Positions 37,197-45,742 of a DNA stretch of 64,000 bases are shown piece after piece. The translations under genes were made by a program, and so were the position numbers. The notes beneath the pieces were generated by a model. The model made no database searches. It saw nothing but the letters and a program-made list of their open reading frames with translations, and was not told where the DNA came from. The stretch is from assembly GCF_009830945.1 (NCBI RefSeq), contig NZ_VWVV01000011.1:1-64000 (forward strand), written 5' to 3'. Within the stretch, counting starts at the first letter, position 1. Each line of letters opens with the position of its first letter. Source of the stretch: Nocardiopsis sp. FR4. Lineage in GTDB: Bacteria > Actinomycetota > Actinomycetes > Streptosporangiales > Streptosporangiaceae.

Positions 37197-38825
37197 TCAG
37201 GCCTGGCGCAGCCACACCGCCGCGCTGCCCGGAAGCGCGCCGTCCAGTTCCGCGCTGGCCACCAGCACCTCTCCGTCGGGCAGCCCCAGGGACTCCTCTC
37301 CCGTGTTGACCAGCACCAGGACGTCCGCGCCCCGACGGAAGGCCAGCAGGGGCCCCCGGTTCAGGCTGTCGTCCCAGGTCAGGGTCTCGTCGGCCCGGAA
37401 GCGCCGCCGCTGGGCCAGGGCCCGCCGGTACAGGTGCAGCACCGACCCCGGATCCGCGGCCTGGGCCTCCACGGACCAGCGGCCCCACTCCTCGGGCTGG
37501 GGCAGCCACGGGGCCGCCCCGTTCGCGTTGAACCCGAAGGAGGGGCCCGCGACCGTCCACGGCAGCGGTACCCGGCACCCGTCCCGGCCCTTGTCGGTGT
37601 GCCCGCTGCGCTCCCAGCGCGGGTCCTCCAGGGCCTCGGCGGGAATGTCCGCCACCTCCGGCAGCCCCAGCTCCTCGCCCTGGTACACGTAGGCCGACCC
37701 GGGCAGCGCCAGCTCCAGCAGCGCCAGCGCCCGCGCCCGCCGCGTGCCCAGCTCCAGGTCGGCCTTGGGGTCGCCGCCGTCGCCGAGCAGCCACGCCTCC
37801 TGGTCGGTTCCCCGGGGCAGCCCCAGCACCGACACGGGCCGCACCACGTCGTGGTTGCCGATCACCCACGTGGGGACCGTCCCCACCCGGGCGGCGTCGG
37901 CGAGGGAGGAGTCGATCACGCCCCGGTAGGCGTCGGCGTCCCACTCCGCGCGCAGGAAGTCGAAGTTGAAGACCTGGTCCAGCTCGTCCGGCCGCGTGTA
38001 CAGCACCCGGCGCTCCCCGGGCAGCCACACCTCGCCCACCGTGGCCCTGGGCGGGTCGAACTCGGCCAGCACCCGCCGCCAGTCCCGGTAGACCTCGTGC
38101 ACCTCGGGCCGGTCCAGGAAGGGGTGGTCCGGGTTGGCCCCCACGTCCTCGACCCGGCCGCCCTCCACCAGCACCAGGTCGCGCAGCGGCTCACGCAGGT
38201 CCTTGACCAGCGCGGAGGCCACGTCGATGCGGAACCCGTCCACCCCGCGCCCGCTCCAGAAGCGCAGGATGTCCCGGAACTCCTCGCGCACCCGCTCGTC
38301 GTCCCAGTTCAGGTCCGGCTGCTCGGGCGCGAACAGGTGCAGGTACCACTGCCCGTCGGCGACCCTGCTCCAGGCCGGGCCGCCGAAGGCAGAGAGCCAG
38401 TTGGTCGGCGGCAGCTCCCCGTGCTCGCCCCGGCCGTCGCGGAAGACGTACAGGTCGCGCTCGGGCGACCCGGGCGGCGCCGCCAGCGCGGCGCGGAACC
38501 ACGGGTGCTCGTGTGAGGTGTGGTTGGGCACGATGTCGACCATCACCCGCAGGTCGCGCGCGTGCGCGGCCGCCACCATCGCGTCGAAGTCGGCCAGGGT
38601 GCCCAGGCGCGGGTCCACGTCGCGGAAGCCGGCCACGTCGTACCCGCCGTCCGCCCACGGGGAGGTGTAGAAGGGCGACAGCCAGATCCCGTCCACGCCC
38701 AGGTCGGCCACGTGGTCCAGCCGCGAGGTGATCCCGGCGATGTCACCGGTCCCGTCCCCGTCGGCGTCGGCGAAGCTGCGCGGGTAGACCTGGTACAGGA
38801 CGGCGTCGCGCCACCACTGCCGCAT
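37197..38825 (-). CDS. GH13 alpha-glucosidase
   Basis: 542 residues. The GH13 regions are DIVPNHTS, GFRIDVA with the nucleophile Asp near 200, TVGEVW with the acid Glu near 264, and IGNHDVVR with the Asp near 324. The N-terminus WWRDAVLYQVYPRSFADADGDGTGDIAGI is typical of oligo-1,6-/alpha-glucosidases. No signal peptide, so it is cytosolic and acts on imported sugars. It lies 30 bases downstream of the lacI-type gene on the same strand and faces the divergent importer genes. Confidence 0.93.
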   Translation of the reverse strand: MRQWWRDAVLYQVYPRSFADADGDGTGDIAGITSRLDHVADLGVDGIWLSPFYTSPWADGGYDVAGFRDVDPRLGTLADFDAMVAAAHARDLRVMVDIVPNHTSHEHPWFRAALAAPPGSPERDLYVFRDGRGEHGELPPTNWLSAFGGPAWSRVADGQWYLHLFAPEQPDLNWDDERVREEFRDILRFWSGRGVDGFRIDVASALVKDLREPLRDLVLVEGGRVEDVGANPDHPFLDRPEVHEVYRDWRRVLAEFDPPRATVGEVWLPGERRVLYTRPDELDQVFNFDFLRAEWDADAYRGVIDSSLADAARVGTVPTWVIGNHDVVRPVSVLGLPRGTDQEAWLLGDGGDPKADLELGTRRARALALLELALPGSAYVYQGEELGLPEVADIPAEALEDPRWERSGHTDKGRDGCRVPLPWTVAGPSFGFNANGAAPWLPQPEEWGRWSVEAQAADPGSVLHLYRRALAQRRRFRADETLTWDDSLNRGPLLAFRRGADVLVLVNTGEESLGLPDGEVLVASAELDGALPGSAAVWLRQA

Positions 38826-38855
38826 ACCGTGTCCTCCTCTGTGATCGGGTCCGGA

Positions 38856-39887
38856 TCATGTGAACAGGCCCCGGGTGCCCCGGGGCGCGGCGGTGGACTG
38901 GCGCGGGACGAGCTGTGTGGGCATCTCCCGGTGCGCGTCGCCGCGCTCGGCCCCGCTGAGGATGTCCGCCGTCAGACGCCCGGCCGCCAGCCCGGTGTCG
39001 TAGGGGGCCTGGTCGACGGTGGTCAGGTCGAGCACCGCGGCCGCCTCGTGGTTGTCGAAGCCCATGAGGGAGACGGACCCGGGGACGCGCACCCCGGCGT
39101 GGCGCAGGGCGCGGTGCGCGCCCAGGGCGATGGAGTCGAACTCGGCGAGTACCGCCGTGGGCGGCTCGCGGTCCGACAGGAGTTCGCCCATGGCCAGCTC
39201 GCCGCCCTCGTGGCCGGGCGGCCTCACCACGCTCCACGGTGTCAGCGCCGCGTCGGCCATCGCCGCCTCGTGGCCCTCCAGCCGGTGCCGTGAGCTCGCG
39301 CTGAACCACGCCCGCGTCCGCGAGCCGATGTAGGCCACCCGCGTGTGCCCCAGGTTGAGCAGGTGCCGGGTGGCCGCGGCCGCGCCCGCCCGGTCGTCGA
39401 TGTACACGCTGGCCCTGCCGGGCACGCGCTGCCCCACCAGGACCATCGGCACGCCCACGTCGTCCAGTCGGAGGCACTCCTCCTCGGACAGGTCCATGGA
39501 GACGGTCACCACGGCGTCGGCGTTGCGCCGCAGCGGCAGCGCGCGCGTCCACCCCCGGCGGGCGCGCCTCTCGCCGACCTGGTAGACGAGCATGTCCAGA
39601 TCGGCCTCGCGCAGGACGTCGCTGATCCCGGCCAGCACCACTCCGAAGTACCAGGGGTGGAGGAAGGGCACGACCACCGCCACCCGGCCCGTACGGCCGG
39701 TGACCAGCCCCGAGGCGTTGCGCGAGACCACGTAGGAGAGTTCGTCCGCGGCGAGCCGGACGCGCTCGCGCACCCCGGGCGCGACCCCCGGGGCACCGCG
39801 CAGGACCCGGGAGACCGTGGAGAGGGAGACCCCCGCGCGGTCGGCGACGTCCCGCATGCTGGCGGGCTGGCTGCGCATGGCGTCCAC
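38856..39887 (-). CDS. LacI family transcriptional regulator
   Basis: 343 residues. The HTH MRDVADRAGVSLSTVSRVLRGAPG starts at residue 11, followed by the hinge and periplasmic-binding-like sensor domain (VAVVVPFLHPWYFGVVLAGI, STDVDQAPY-like LTTVDQAPYDTGLAAGRL). Likely represses the divergent importer and the GH13 gene in the absence of an alpha-glucoside. Two similar operator-like sites lie in the divergent region. Confidence 0.92.
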   Translation of the reverse strand: MDAMRSQPASMRDVADRAGVSLSTVSRVLRGAPGVAPGVRERVRLAADELSYVVSRNASGLVTGRTGRVAVVVPFLHPWYFGVVLAGISDVLREADLDMLVYQVGERRARRGWTRALPLRRNADAVVTVSMDLSEEECLRLDDVGVPMVLVGQRVPGRASVYIDDRAGAAAATRHLLNLGHTRVAYIGSRTRAWFSASSRHRLEGHEAAMADAALTPWSVVRPPGHEGGELAMGELLSDREPPTAVLAEFDSIALGAHRALRHAGVRVPGSVSLMGFDNHEAAAVLDLTTVDQAPYDTGLAAGRLTADILSGAERGDAHREMPTQLVPRQSTAAPRGTRGLFT

Positions 39888-39909
39888 GGTAGGAGCGCGT
39901 CCCCGTTCC

Positions 39910-39923
39910 TGGCAACGTTTTCA
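39910..39923. promoter_or_regulatory. LacI-type operator, site 1
   Basis: TGGCAACGTTTTCA is centred on AACGTT, 23 bases upstream of the lacI-type start. It matches site 2 in 10 of 14 positions. Confidence 0.55.
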
Positions 39924-40006
39924 TCCGCGTGCGGCGCGTGCCGCTTTTCGGACGGGCGCGCTGTGCACAGGGGACGCGGTGCGTGTTGACTGCGTCACAC
40001 CGGCGG

Positions 40007-40020
40007 TGGCATCGTTTCCG
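40007..40020. promoter_or_regulatory. LacI-type operator, site 2
   Basis: TGGCATCGTTTCCG lies 16 bases downstream of a -35-like TTGACT (39986-39991) and so overlaps the probable -10 of the importer operon, fitting repression. Confidence 0.5.
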
Positions 40021-40098
40021 CACGACCTCGGGGAGACGGACCAGGACACGCTCGACCCCGCACGGCCGGACACCCCTCCGGTGCGGAAGGAGAGAGTC

Positions 40099-41409
40099 AT
40101 GCCAGTGCTGTCACACCACACGAGGCACGCGGTGCGCGCCTGCGCCGCCGGACTCACCGCGATCGGCCTGACCCTGGCCACCGCGTGCGGTGAGCCCCCG
40201 GGCGAGGACACCGGGGCCGAGGGCGGCGAGAGCGCCGGGATCGCCGAAGATCCGCAGTTCGTCTGGGCGATCACCGGGGCCGACCGGGCCATCCACGAGG
40301 AGGTCGCCCGCCTGTGGAACGAGAACAACCCCGACCGGCAGGTGGAGATCTTCTTCCTCGCCCCCACGGCCGACGAACAGCGGCAGGCCATGTTCCAGGA
40401 CCTGCAGAACCAGGCGGGGGAGTTCGACGTCCTGGCCCTGGACGTCATCTGGACCGGTGAGTTCGCCGAGTTCGGCTACGTCGAGTCGCTGGAGGACCTG
40501 CGCGGGGAGGTCGAGGGGGTCAGCCTGGAGGGCGCCCTCGACAGCGCCCAGTGGCAGCAGGAGCTGTACGCGCTGCCCTACTCCTCCAACGGCGCCTTCC
40601 TGTACTACCGCACCGACCTCGTCGAGGAGCCGCCCGCCACCTGGCAGGAGCTCTACGAGACCGGGACGGAGGCCGCGGAGCGGGAGGGCATCTCCGCCTA
40701 CGTCGGCCAGGGCGACCAGTACGAGGGCTTCGTCGTCAACTACCTGGAGCTGTTCTGGGCCGCGGGCGGGGAGCTGTTCGACGACGCACAGGAGCGGAGC
40801 ACCTTCCTGGAGGGCGACGCCGCACGCACCGCCCTGGACTTCATGGCCGAGGGCTACGAGAGCGGCTTCTACGCCGACGGCTTCGACTCCATGGTGGAGG
40901 ACGACGCGCGCGCCCTGTTCCAGGCGGGCGAGGCCGTCTACATGCGCAACTGGCCCTACGCCGTGCCGCTGCTGGCGGGCGAGGGCGGCGAGGAGAGCGC
41001 GGTCGCCGACGACTTCGCCGTCGCCCCGCTGCCCGCCTTCACCGGTGAGGGCACCACCAGCGCCCTGGGCGGGCTCAACAACGCGGTCAGCACCCTGAGC
41101 GAGAACGAGGAGCTGGCCCGCGAGTTCGCCGTCTGGGCCGCCACCGACCCCGAGGCGCAGGACATCCTGGCCCGCAACAGCCTGCCGCCGACCATGCTCA
41201 GCGCCTACGAGAACGCCGGGGACCCCAACTTCGAGATGCTCGGCGAGATCCTGTCCGAGGCCCACGCCCGGCCGCCGGTGCCCGGGTACAACTCCCTGTC
41301 ACTGGCCATCCAGGACAACCTGCACCCCGCCTTCCGCGGGCAGGGGGACGCCCAGGAGGCCCTGGACGCGGTGGACCGGGCGGCCGGCGACGCGCTCGAA
41401 CAAGAGTAG
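40099..41409 (+). CDS. Sugar ABC transporter substrate-binding lipoprotein
   Basis: 436 residues from the ATG at 40099 with GAAGGAGAGAG upstream. The signal peptide ends in LATAC, so it is a lipoprotein. The extracellular solute-binding family 1 core shows FDVLALDVIWTGEFAEFGYVE, YALPYSSNGAFLYYRTDLVEEPPATWQEL and FQAGEAVYMRNWPYAVPLL. It resembles trehalose/maltose-type (ThuE-like) binders. First gene of a three-gene import operon without an ATPase gene; actinomycetes usually supply MsiK in trans. Confidence 0.92.
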   Translation: MPVLSHHTRHAVRACAAGLTAIGLTLATACGEPPGEDTGAEGGESAGIAEDPQFVWAITGADRAIHEEVARLWNENNPDRQVEIFFLAPTADEQRQAMFQDLQNQAGEFDVLALDVIWTGEFAEFGYVESLEDLRGEVEGVSLEGALDSAQWQQELYALPYSSNGAFLYYRTDLVEEPPATWQELYETGTEAAEREGISAYVGQGDQYEGFVVNYLELFWAAGGELFDDAQERSTFLEGDAARTALDFMAEGYESGFYADGFDSMVEDDARALFQAGEAVYMRNWPYAVPLLAGEGGEESAVADDFAVAPLPAFTGEGTTSALGGLNNAVSTLSENEELAREFAVWAATDPEAQDILARNSLPPTMLSAYENAGDPNFEMLGEILSEAHARPPVPGYNSLSLAIQDNLHPAFRGQGDAQEALDAVDRAAGDALEQE

Positions 41410-41414
41410 GTCCG

Positions 41415-42308
41415 ATGGCGACGAGCCCGATGGCCCGCGCGCGGGGCCTGGGCGAACGCGCGATGGGGCGGGTCTTCCTCGCCCCCTCGTTCGCCTTCAT
41501 GGCCGTGATCGCGCTCTTCCCGGTGTTCTACGCGGTCGGGATAAGCCTCTACGACATCCGGGGGTTCCGCCAGGAGTTCACCGGGGCGGACAACTACCTC
41601 CGGGTCCTGGGCGACTCCGGCTTCCTCAACGCCGTCGGCAACACCCTGGTGTTCACCGCCGCGTCGGTGTCGCTGGAGTTCGTGATCGGCATGGCCTTCG
41701 CGCTGATCATGCACCAGGCCTTCGTCGGCCGGGGCCTGACCCGGGCGGTCATCCTCATCCCGTGGGTCATCCCCACCGCCGTGGCCGCGCAGGTGTGGCG
41801 CTACATGTTCGACCGCAACCCGGGATTCGTGAACTCCGTCCTGGGCACGGACATCAACTGGCTGCGCGACCCGTCCTGGGCGATGGTCGGCATCATCAGC
41901 GCGGACGTGTGGAAGACCGCGCCGTTCGTGGCGCTGCTGCTGCTCGCGGGCCTGCAGACGATCCCGAGGGACTACTACGAGGCCGCCAAGGTGGACGGCG
42001 CGGGCGTGCTGCAGCGCTTCTGGACCATCACCCTGCCGCTGCTGCGCCCGGCCATCGTCGTGGCCCTGCTGTTCCGCACGGTGGACGCCCTGCGCATGTT
42101 CGACTTCGCCTACGTGTTCACCGGCTACTCGAACTCGCTGGCCACGCTGTCGGTCTACGCGCAGCGCTACCTGGTCCGGGACCCGGACCTGGGCTACGCG
42201 AACGCGCTGTCCACGGTCACGTTCATCATCGTCATGCTCGTCGGCCTGGCCTTCATCAGCCGGATGGGCCGCCACATGGTCGGTGACGTGGCGCGGAAGG
42301 AGAAGTGA
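41415..42308 (+). CDS. Sugar ABC transporter permease (MalF-type)
   Basis: 297 residues, six membrane helices. The EAA loop is YEAAKVDGAGVLQRFWTITLPLLRPAIV, contacting the ATPase. It starts five bases after the binding-protein gene and its stop overlaps the next start. Confidence 0.93.
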   Translation: MATSPMARARGLGERAMGRVFLAPSFAFMAVIALFPVFYAVGISLYDIRGFRQEFTGADNYLRVLGDSGFLNAVGNTLVFTAASVSLEFVIGMAFALIMHQAFVGRGLTRAVILIPWVIPTAVAAQVWRYMFDRNPGFVNSVLGTDINWLRDPSWAMVGIISADVWKTAPFVALLLLAGLQTIPRDYYEAAKVDGAGVLQRFWTITLPLLRPAIVVALLFRTVDALRMFDFAYVFTGYSNSLATLSVYAQRYLVRDPDLGYANALSTVTFIIVMLVGLAFISRMGRHMVGDVARKEK

Positions 42309-43207
42309 TGGCGACCGAGAGGGCCAGGGCCAGCGGACCGGTTCACCGGCCCCGCCGCCGGACGCACCCGGCCGTGGTCAACGCGCTCAAGCTCCTGGGC
42401 CTGGCCGTGGTGCTGGTGTGGTGCCTGTTCCCCTTCCTGTGGATGGGCATGACCAGCCTGCGGTCGGGGTCGGCGGCGATCACCGACCCGAACATCCTCC
42501 GGGGCCCGTTCGACCTCAGCAACTACCGCGAGGTCTTCGACCAGGGGTTCCAGTTCGCGCTGCGCAACTCGCTGATCGTGGCCTCGGTGACCACGCTCAT
42601 CTGCATCCCGGTGGCCTCGCTGGCCGGGTACGCGCTGGCGCGGCTGCCCCTGGCGGGCAAGTTCGCGCTCCTGGCCGCCACCCTGGTCGCCACGCTCTTC
42701 CCGCCGGTGGCCCTGGTCAACCCGCTCTACCAGATGTACCTGCGGCTCGACGAGTGGACGGGGATCAGCCTGCTCAACTCCTACGCGGGCATGGTCATCC
42801 CGTACGTGGCGCTGACCCTGCCCCTGGCCATCTTCATCCTCGCCACGTTCTTCGCGGGCATCCCCCGGGAGATCGAGGAGTCGGCGAAGGTGGACGGGGC
42901 CACCCCCTTCCAGGCCTTCCTGCGGGTGGTGGCCCCGCTGGCGGCGCCCGGTGTGGGCGCGGCGGCCATCCTCACCTTCGTGTACGCCACCAACGAGTTC
43001 CTGCTGGCCTTCTCCTTCGCGCCCAACGACCTCAACGTGCAGACCGTCCCGGTCTTCGTGGGCACCTTCCAGAGGGTGGGCTACGAGAACCCGATCGGGC
43101 AGGTCATGGCAGCCTCGGTGCTGGTCTCCGTCCCGCTGATCGCCTTCGCCCTGATCCTGCAGCGCAGGATCGTGGCGGGCCTGACCTCGGGCGCGGTCAA
43201 GGGCTGA
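42308..43207 (+). CDS. Sugar ABC transporter permease (MalG-type)
   Basis: 299 residues from the ATG at 42308, which overlaps the TGA of the previous gene and has AAGGAG five bases upstream; a GTG at 42305 is possible. Six helices and the EAA loop EIEESAKVDGATPFQAFLRVVAPLAAPGV are present. The stop is 34 bases from the convergent TetR gene. Confidence 0.93.
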   Translation: MATERARASGPVHRPRRRTHPAVVNALKLLGLAVVLVWCLFPFLWMGMTSLRSGSAAITDPNILRGPFDLSNYREVFDQGFQFALRNSLIVASVTTLICIPVASLAGYALARLPLAGKFALLAATLVATLFPPVALVNPLYQMYLRLDEWTGISLLNSYAGMVIPYVALTLPLAIFILATFFAGIPREIEESAKVDGATPFQAFLRVVAPLAAPGVGAAAILTFVYATNEFLLAFSFAPNDLNVQTVPVFVGTFQRVGYENPIGQVMAASVLVSVPLIAFALILQRRIVAGLTSGAVKG

Positions 43208-43241
43208 GGGCGAGCGGTCCGCGACGCCGCACCCGGGCCGC

Positions 43242-43790
43242 TCAGTCCAGGCAGGCCCGGACCACCCGGAGTACCCGCTCGCGGGGTTCGACGACCCCGG
43301 GCCGGGTGATGCCGCGCAGGATGAGCCCGTCGGCGTAGGCCACCAGGGTGCGTGCGGCCGCGTCCGGGTCGGCCGCCCCCAGATCGGCGAGCACGCGCGA
43401 GGCCCACCCGTGGATGAGTTCGGACCCCCGGGCCAGCGAGGCGCGCACCTCCGGGTCGTGCGCGCCCTCCATCGCCAGGGTGTAGCGGGCGACGGTGAGC
43501 ACGCGCTCCGTCGTGGTCGCGGCGGTGACGAAACCGATCGCCGCGTCGGTGAGGTGCTCGACGTCACCCAACGAGGCGTCGTAGAGGCCGGCCCAGACCT
43601 CCCGGTCCCTCTCCTCCAACCGTTCCACCACCCCGCGCACCAGGGCGGCGCGGGTGCGGAAGTGGTTGGAGGCCGAACCCCGGGGCAGCCCCGCGGCGGC
43701 GTCCACCCTGCCGTGTGTGAGGGCGTGCAGTCCCTGGGTGCCCAGCAGGGACAGGGCTGCGTCGAGGGCCCGGGTCCTGGTGCGCGACAT
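43242..43790 (-). CDS. TetR family transcriptional regulator
   Basis: 182 residues from the ATG at 43790 (MSRTRTRALDAALSLLG); a longer frame to 43859 crosses the operator region. The HTH is GLHALTHGRVDAAAGLPRGSASNHFRTRAALV. It is divergent from the FAD monooxygenase gene, with two palindromes between them. Confidence 0.88.
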   Translation of the reverse strand: MSRTRTRALDAALSLLGTQGLHALTHGRVDAAAGLPRGSASNHFRTRAALVRGVVERLEERDREVWAGLYDASLGDVEHLTDAAIGFVTAATTTERVLTVARYTLAMEGAHDPEVRASLARGSELIHGWASRVLADLGAADPDAAARTLVAYADGLILRGITRPGVVEPRERVLRVVRACLD

Positions 43791-43805
43791 CTGTCCACTA
43801 TATTC

Positions 43806-43831
43806 GTAGTGCGTACTACTACGATCGTAGT
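43806..43831. promoter_or_regulatory. Twin palindromic operators (TetR/monooxygenase)
   Basis: GTAGT-gcgt-ACTAC (43806-43819) overlaps the perfect 14-bp palindrome ACTACGATCGTAGT (43818-43831). Both sit in the 53-base region between the two start codons, so one regulator probably covers both promoters. Confidence 0.65.
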
Positions 43832-43843
43832 GAGGTGGCGGAC

Positions 43844-44884
43844 ATGCACGGCAGGGCACTGGTCGTCGGAGGAGGCATCGCCGGGCTCGCGGCGGCCCGG
43901 GGACTGCTGCGCGCGGGCTGGGAGGTGGAGGTCCGCGAGCGCCGGGGCGATCCGCCCGACATCGGCGGGGCCCTGGCCCTGTGGCGCGGGAGCATGGCCG
44001 CGCTCGACCGGCTCGGCCTCGGCGACCGCATCCGCGAGCGCGCCGAGCGCCCCGGCCGGGGAGTGCTCGCCGACCCCTCGGGGCGTGCCCTCGTGTCCGT
44101 CGGCCCGCGGCGCGCGGACGCCTGCCTCATCCCCCGTTCGTCCCTGCTCGCCGTCCTCCTCGAAGGGCTCCCCGACGGCGTCGTGCGCTGGGACACGCCC
44201 GTCACCGAGGACGAGGTCCGCGACGCGGAGGGGTTCGACGCCGTGGTGGGAGCGGACGGGATCCACAGCATCGTCCGCCGTACCGCCCTGCCGGGGGCCG
44301 TCGCCCCCCGCCCGCTCGGCACGGTCGCCTACCGGGGCACGGTCCCCGGCCGGACGGACACGGCCGCCGAGACGTGGGGGAGGGGCAGGCTCTTCGGCGT
44401 CACCCCGATGGACGACCGCACCACCAACTGGTTCGCCTGCCTTCGCGGGGAACTCCTCCACGGCCGGGACGGACAGGACCGCGTGGACCTGCTGCGGGAC
44501 CTGTACGGCGACTGGCACCCGGGAGTCACCCGTGTCCTGGACGCCCTGCCCGGAACCGGGGTGGACCGGCGCGAGCTGTACGACCTCCCCGCCCTGGCGA
44601 GCTACGTCCACGGCCGCCACGCGGTCATCGGGGACGCCGCCCACGCCATGGCGCCCAACCTGGGACGCGGCGCCTGCGAGTCACTGGTCGACGCGGCCGT
44701 CCTCTCCGAGGCGCTCGGGGCCGAGTCCACCGTCGGCGGCGCGCTGGCCCGCTACGACCGCCGGCGCCGCGGCCCCGCCCGCCGGGTGGTCCGCGCCTCC
44801 CGCGTCCTCAACCGCTTGAGCACCGGCGTCCGCGCCGGCGGGGTCAGGAACCGTGCGATCGGCGTCCTGGGCCGTCTGGCCTGA
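43844..44884 (+). CDS. FAD-dependent monooxygenase
   Basis: 346 residues from ATG 43844 (or 349 from GTG 43835). The FAD motif is ALVVGGGIAGLAAARGLLRAGWEVEVRE, the DG motif is AVVGADGIHSIVRR and the GD motif is VIGDAAHAMAPNLGRGACESLVDA. It belongs to the single-component aromatic hydroxylase group (PHBH fold). The TetR next to it probably responds to its substrate. Its last 41 bases overlap the end of the convergent HxlR gene. Confidence 0.9.
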   Translation: MHGRALVVGGGIAGLAAARGLLRAGWEVEVRERRGDPPDIGGALALWRGSMAALDRLGLGDRIRERAERPGRGVLADPSGRALVSVGPRRADACLIPRSSLLAVLLEGLPDGVVRWDTPVTEDEVRDAEGFDAVVGADGIHSIVRRTALPGAVAPRPLGTVAYRGTVPGRTDTAAETWGRGRLFGVTPMDDRTTNWFACLRGELLHGRDGQDRVDLLRDLYGDWHPGVTRVLDALPGTGVDRRELYDLPALASYVHGRHAVIGDAAHAMAPNLGRGACESLVDAAVLSEALGAESTVGGALARYDRRRRGPARRVVRASRVLNRLSTGVRAGGVRNRAIGVLGRLA

Positions 44885-45275
44885 CCGGGGACCCCGCCCC
44901 GGCCCGGTCCCCGCCGGTGGCGAGCAGCTCACTGCCCGTCCGGTACAGCTGCACCAGCAGGGGACGCAGCAGCGCCCCCCGGGCGGTGAGCGAGTACGCC
45001 GTACGGGTCGGGAACCCCGCGGTCTCCCGGCGCTCGGCGAGCCCCTGCTCCACCAGTGTCCGCAGACGGTCGGACAGCACCTTGTCACTCAGGCGGGGCA
45101 GCGCCCGGCGCAACCCGCCGTAGGAGCGCGGACCGTGCGCCAGCTCGCGTAGCACCAGCGTGGTCCACCGGCCGGAGACCGCCGCCAGGGCGGCCTCCAC
45201 CGGACAGGTGGGTGTGGGCTCGCGAGTCTCCCCCGCCCCGTCGGGCACCAGCTCCCGGTCCCACCCGTGGCTCAC
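44844..45275 (-). CDS. HxlR family transcriptional regulator
   Basis: 143 residues from the GTG at 45275 (VSHGWDRELV); an ATG at 45338 would give 164 but overlaps the divergent gene. The winged helix TCPVEAALAAVSGRWTTLVLRELAHGPRSYGGLRRALPRLSDKVLSDRLRTLVEQGL identifies HxlR, redox- or electrophile-responsive regulators with a Cys near the N-terminus (here TCPVEAAL). Divergent from the SnoaL-like gene. Confidence 0.87.
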   Translation of the reverse strand: MSHGWDRELVPDGAGETREPTPTCPVEAALAAVSGRWTTLVLRELAHGPRSYGGLRRALPRLSDKVLSDRLRTLVEQGLAERRETAGFPTRTAYSLTARGALLRPLLVQLYRTGSELLATGGDRAGAGSPVRPDGPGRRSHGS

Positions 45276-45288
45276 CGCTTGGTGAGCC
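45269..45288. promoter_or_regulatory. HxlR operator overlapping the regulator start
   Basis: GGCTCACC (45269-45276) and GGTGAGCC (45281-45288) are perfectly inverted with the spacer GCTT. The palindrome covers the HxlR GTG start codon and ends 26 bases before the SnoaL-like start, so binding would block both. Confidence 0.65.
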
Positions 45289-45314
45289 GCGGGGGAGTCT
45301 GCTGTGCTGTGGCC

Positions 45315-45740
45315 GTGAACGATCGAAGCAGCGCGCATGAGGACATCCTCCCCCTGACGACGGAGGCCGAGGAACACCCGTACGTGTTCGCCAGCGCCTT
45401 CAACTCCGGCGACCCCGACCGGGTCGACGGGGTCTACGAGGACCGCGGCGTCCTCGTCCTGGACCCGGCCGCCCCGCTGACCGGTGCGGCGAGGCGCGAG
45501 GCCAACGCCCGACTCATGGCCCTGGGGGCGCCCATCACGGTCGCCCCGCGGCGCGTCCACGTCGTCGACGACATCGCGTTCCTCGTCGTGGACTGGGCCA
45601 TCCGGGGCGAGGGGACCGGCGGCCGCGGGGTCGACATCCGGGGCACCGCGACCGACGTGGCGCGGCGGGGCGCCGACGGCCTGTGGCGCTACGTCGTCGA
45701 CAGTCCCTTCGGCACCTCCGCGCCCCCGGTCACCGGGTAG
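45315..45740 (+). CDS. SnoaL/DUF4440-like protein
   Basis: 141 residues from the GTG at 45315 (VNDRSSAHEDILP). The NTF2-like fold is suggested by FASAFNSGDPDRVDGVYEDRGVLVLDPAAPLTGAAR, VDDIAFLVVDWAIRG and TATDVARRGADGLWRYVVDSPFG, matching DUF4440/SnoaL-like members. These are small ligand pockets of varied or unknown function. Probably the target of the divergent HxlR regulator. Confidence 0.82.
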   Translation: MNDRSSAHEDILPLTTEAEEHPYVFASAFNSGDPDRVDGVYEDRGVLVLDPAAPLTGAARREANARLMALGAPITVAPRRVHVVDDIAFLVVDWAIRGEGTGGRGVDIRGTATDVARRGADGLWRYVVDSPFGTSAPPVTG

Positions 45741-45742
45741 GT

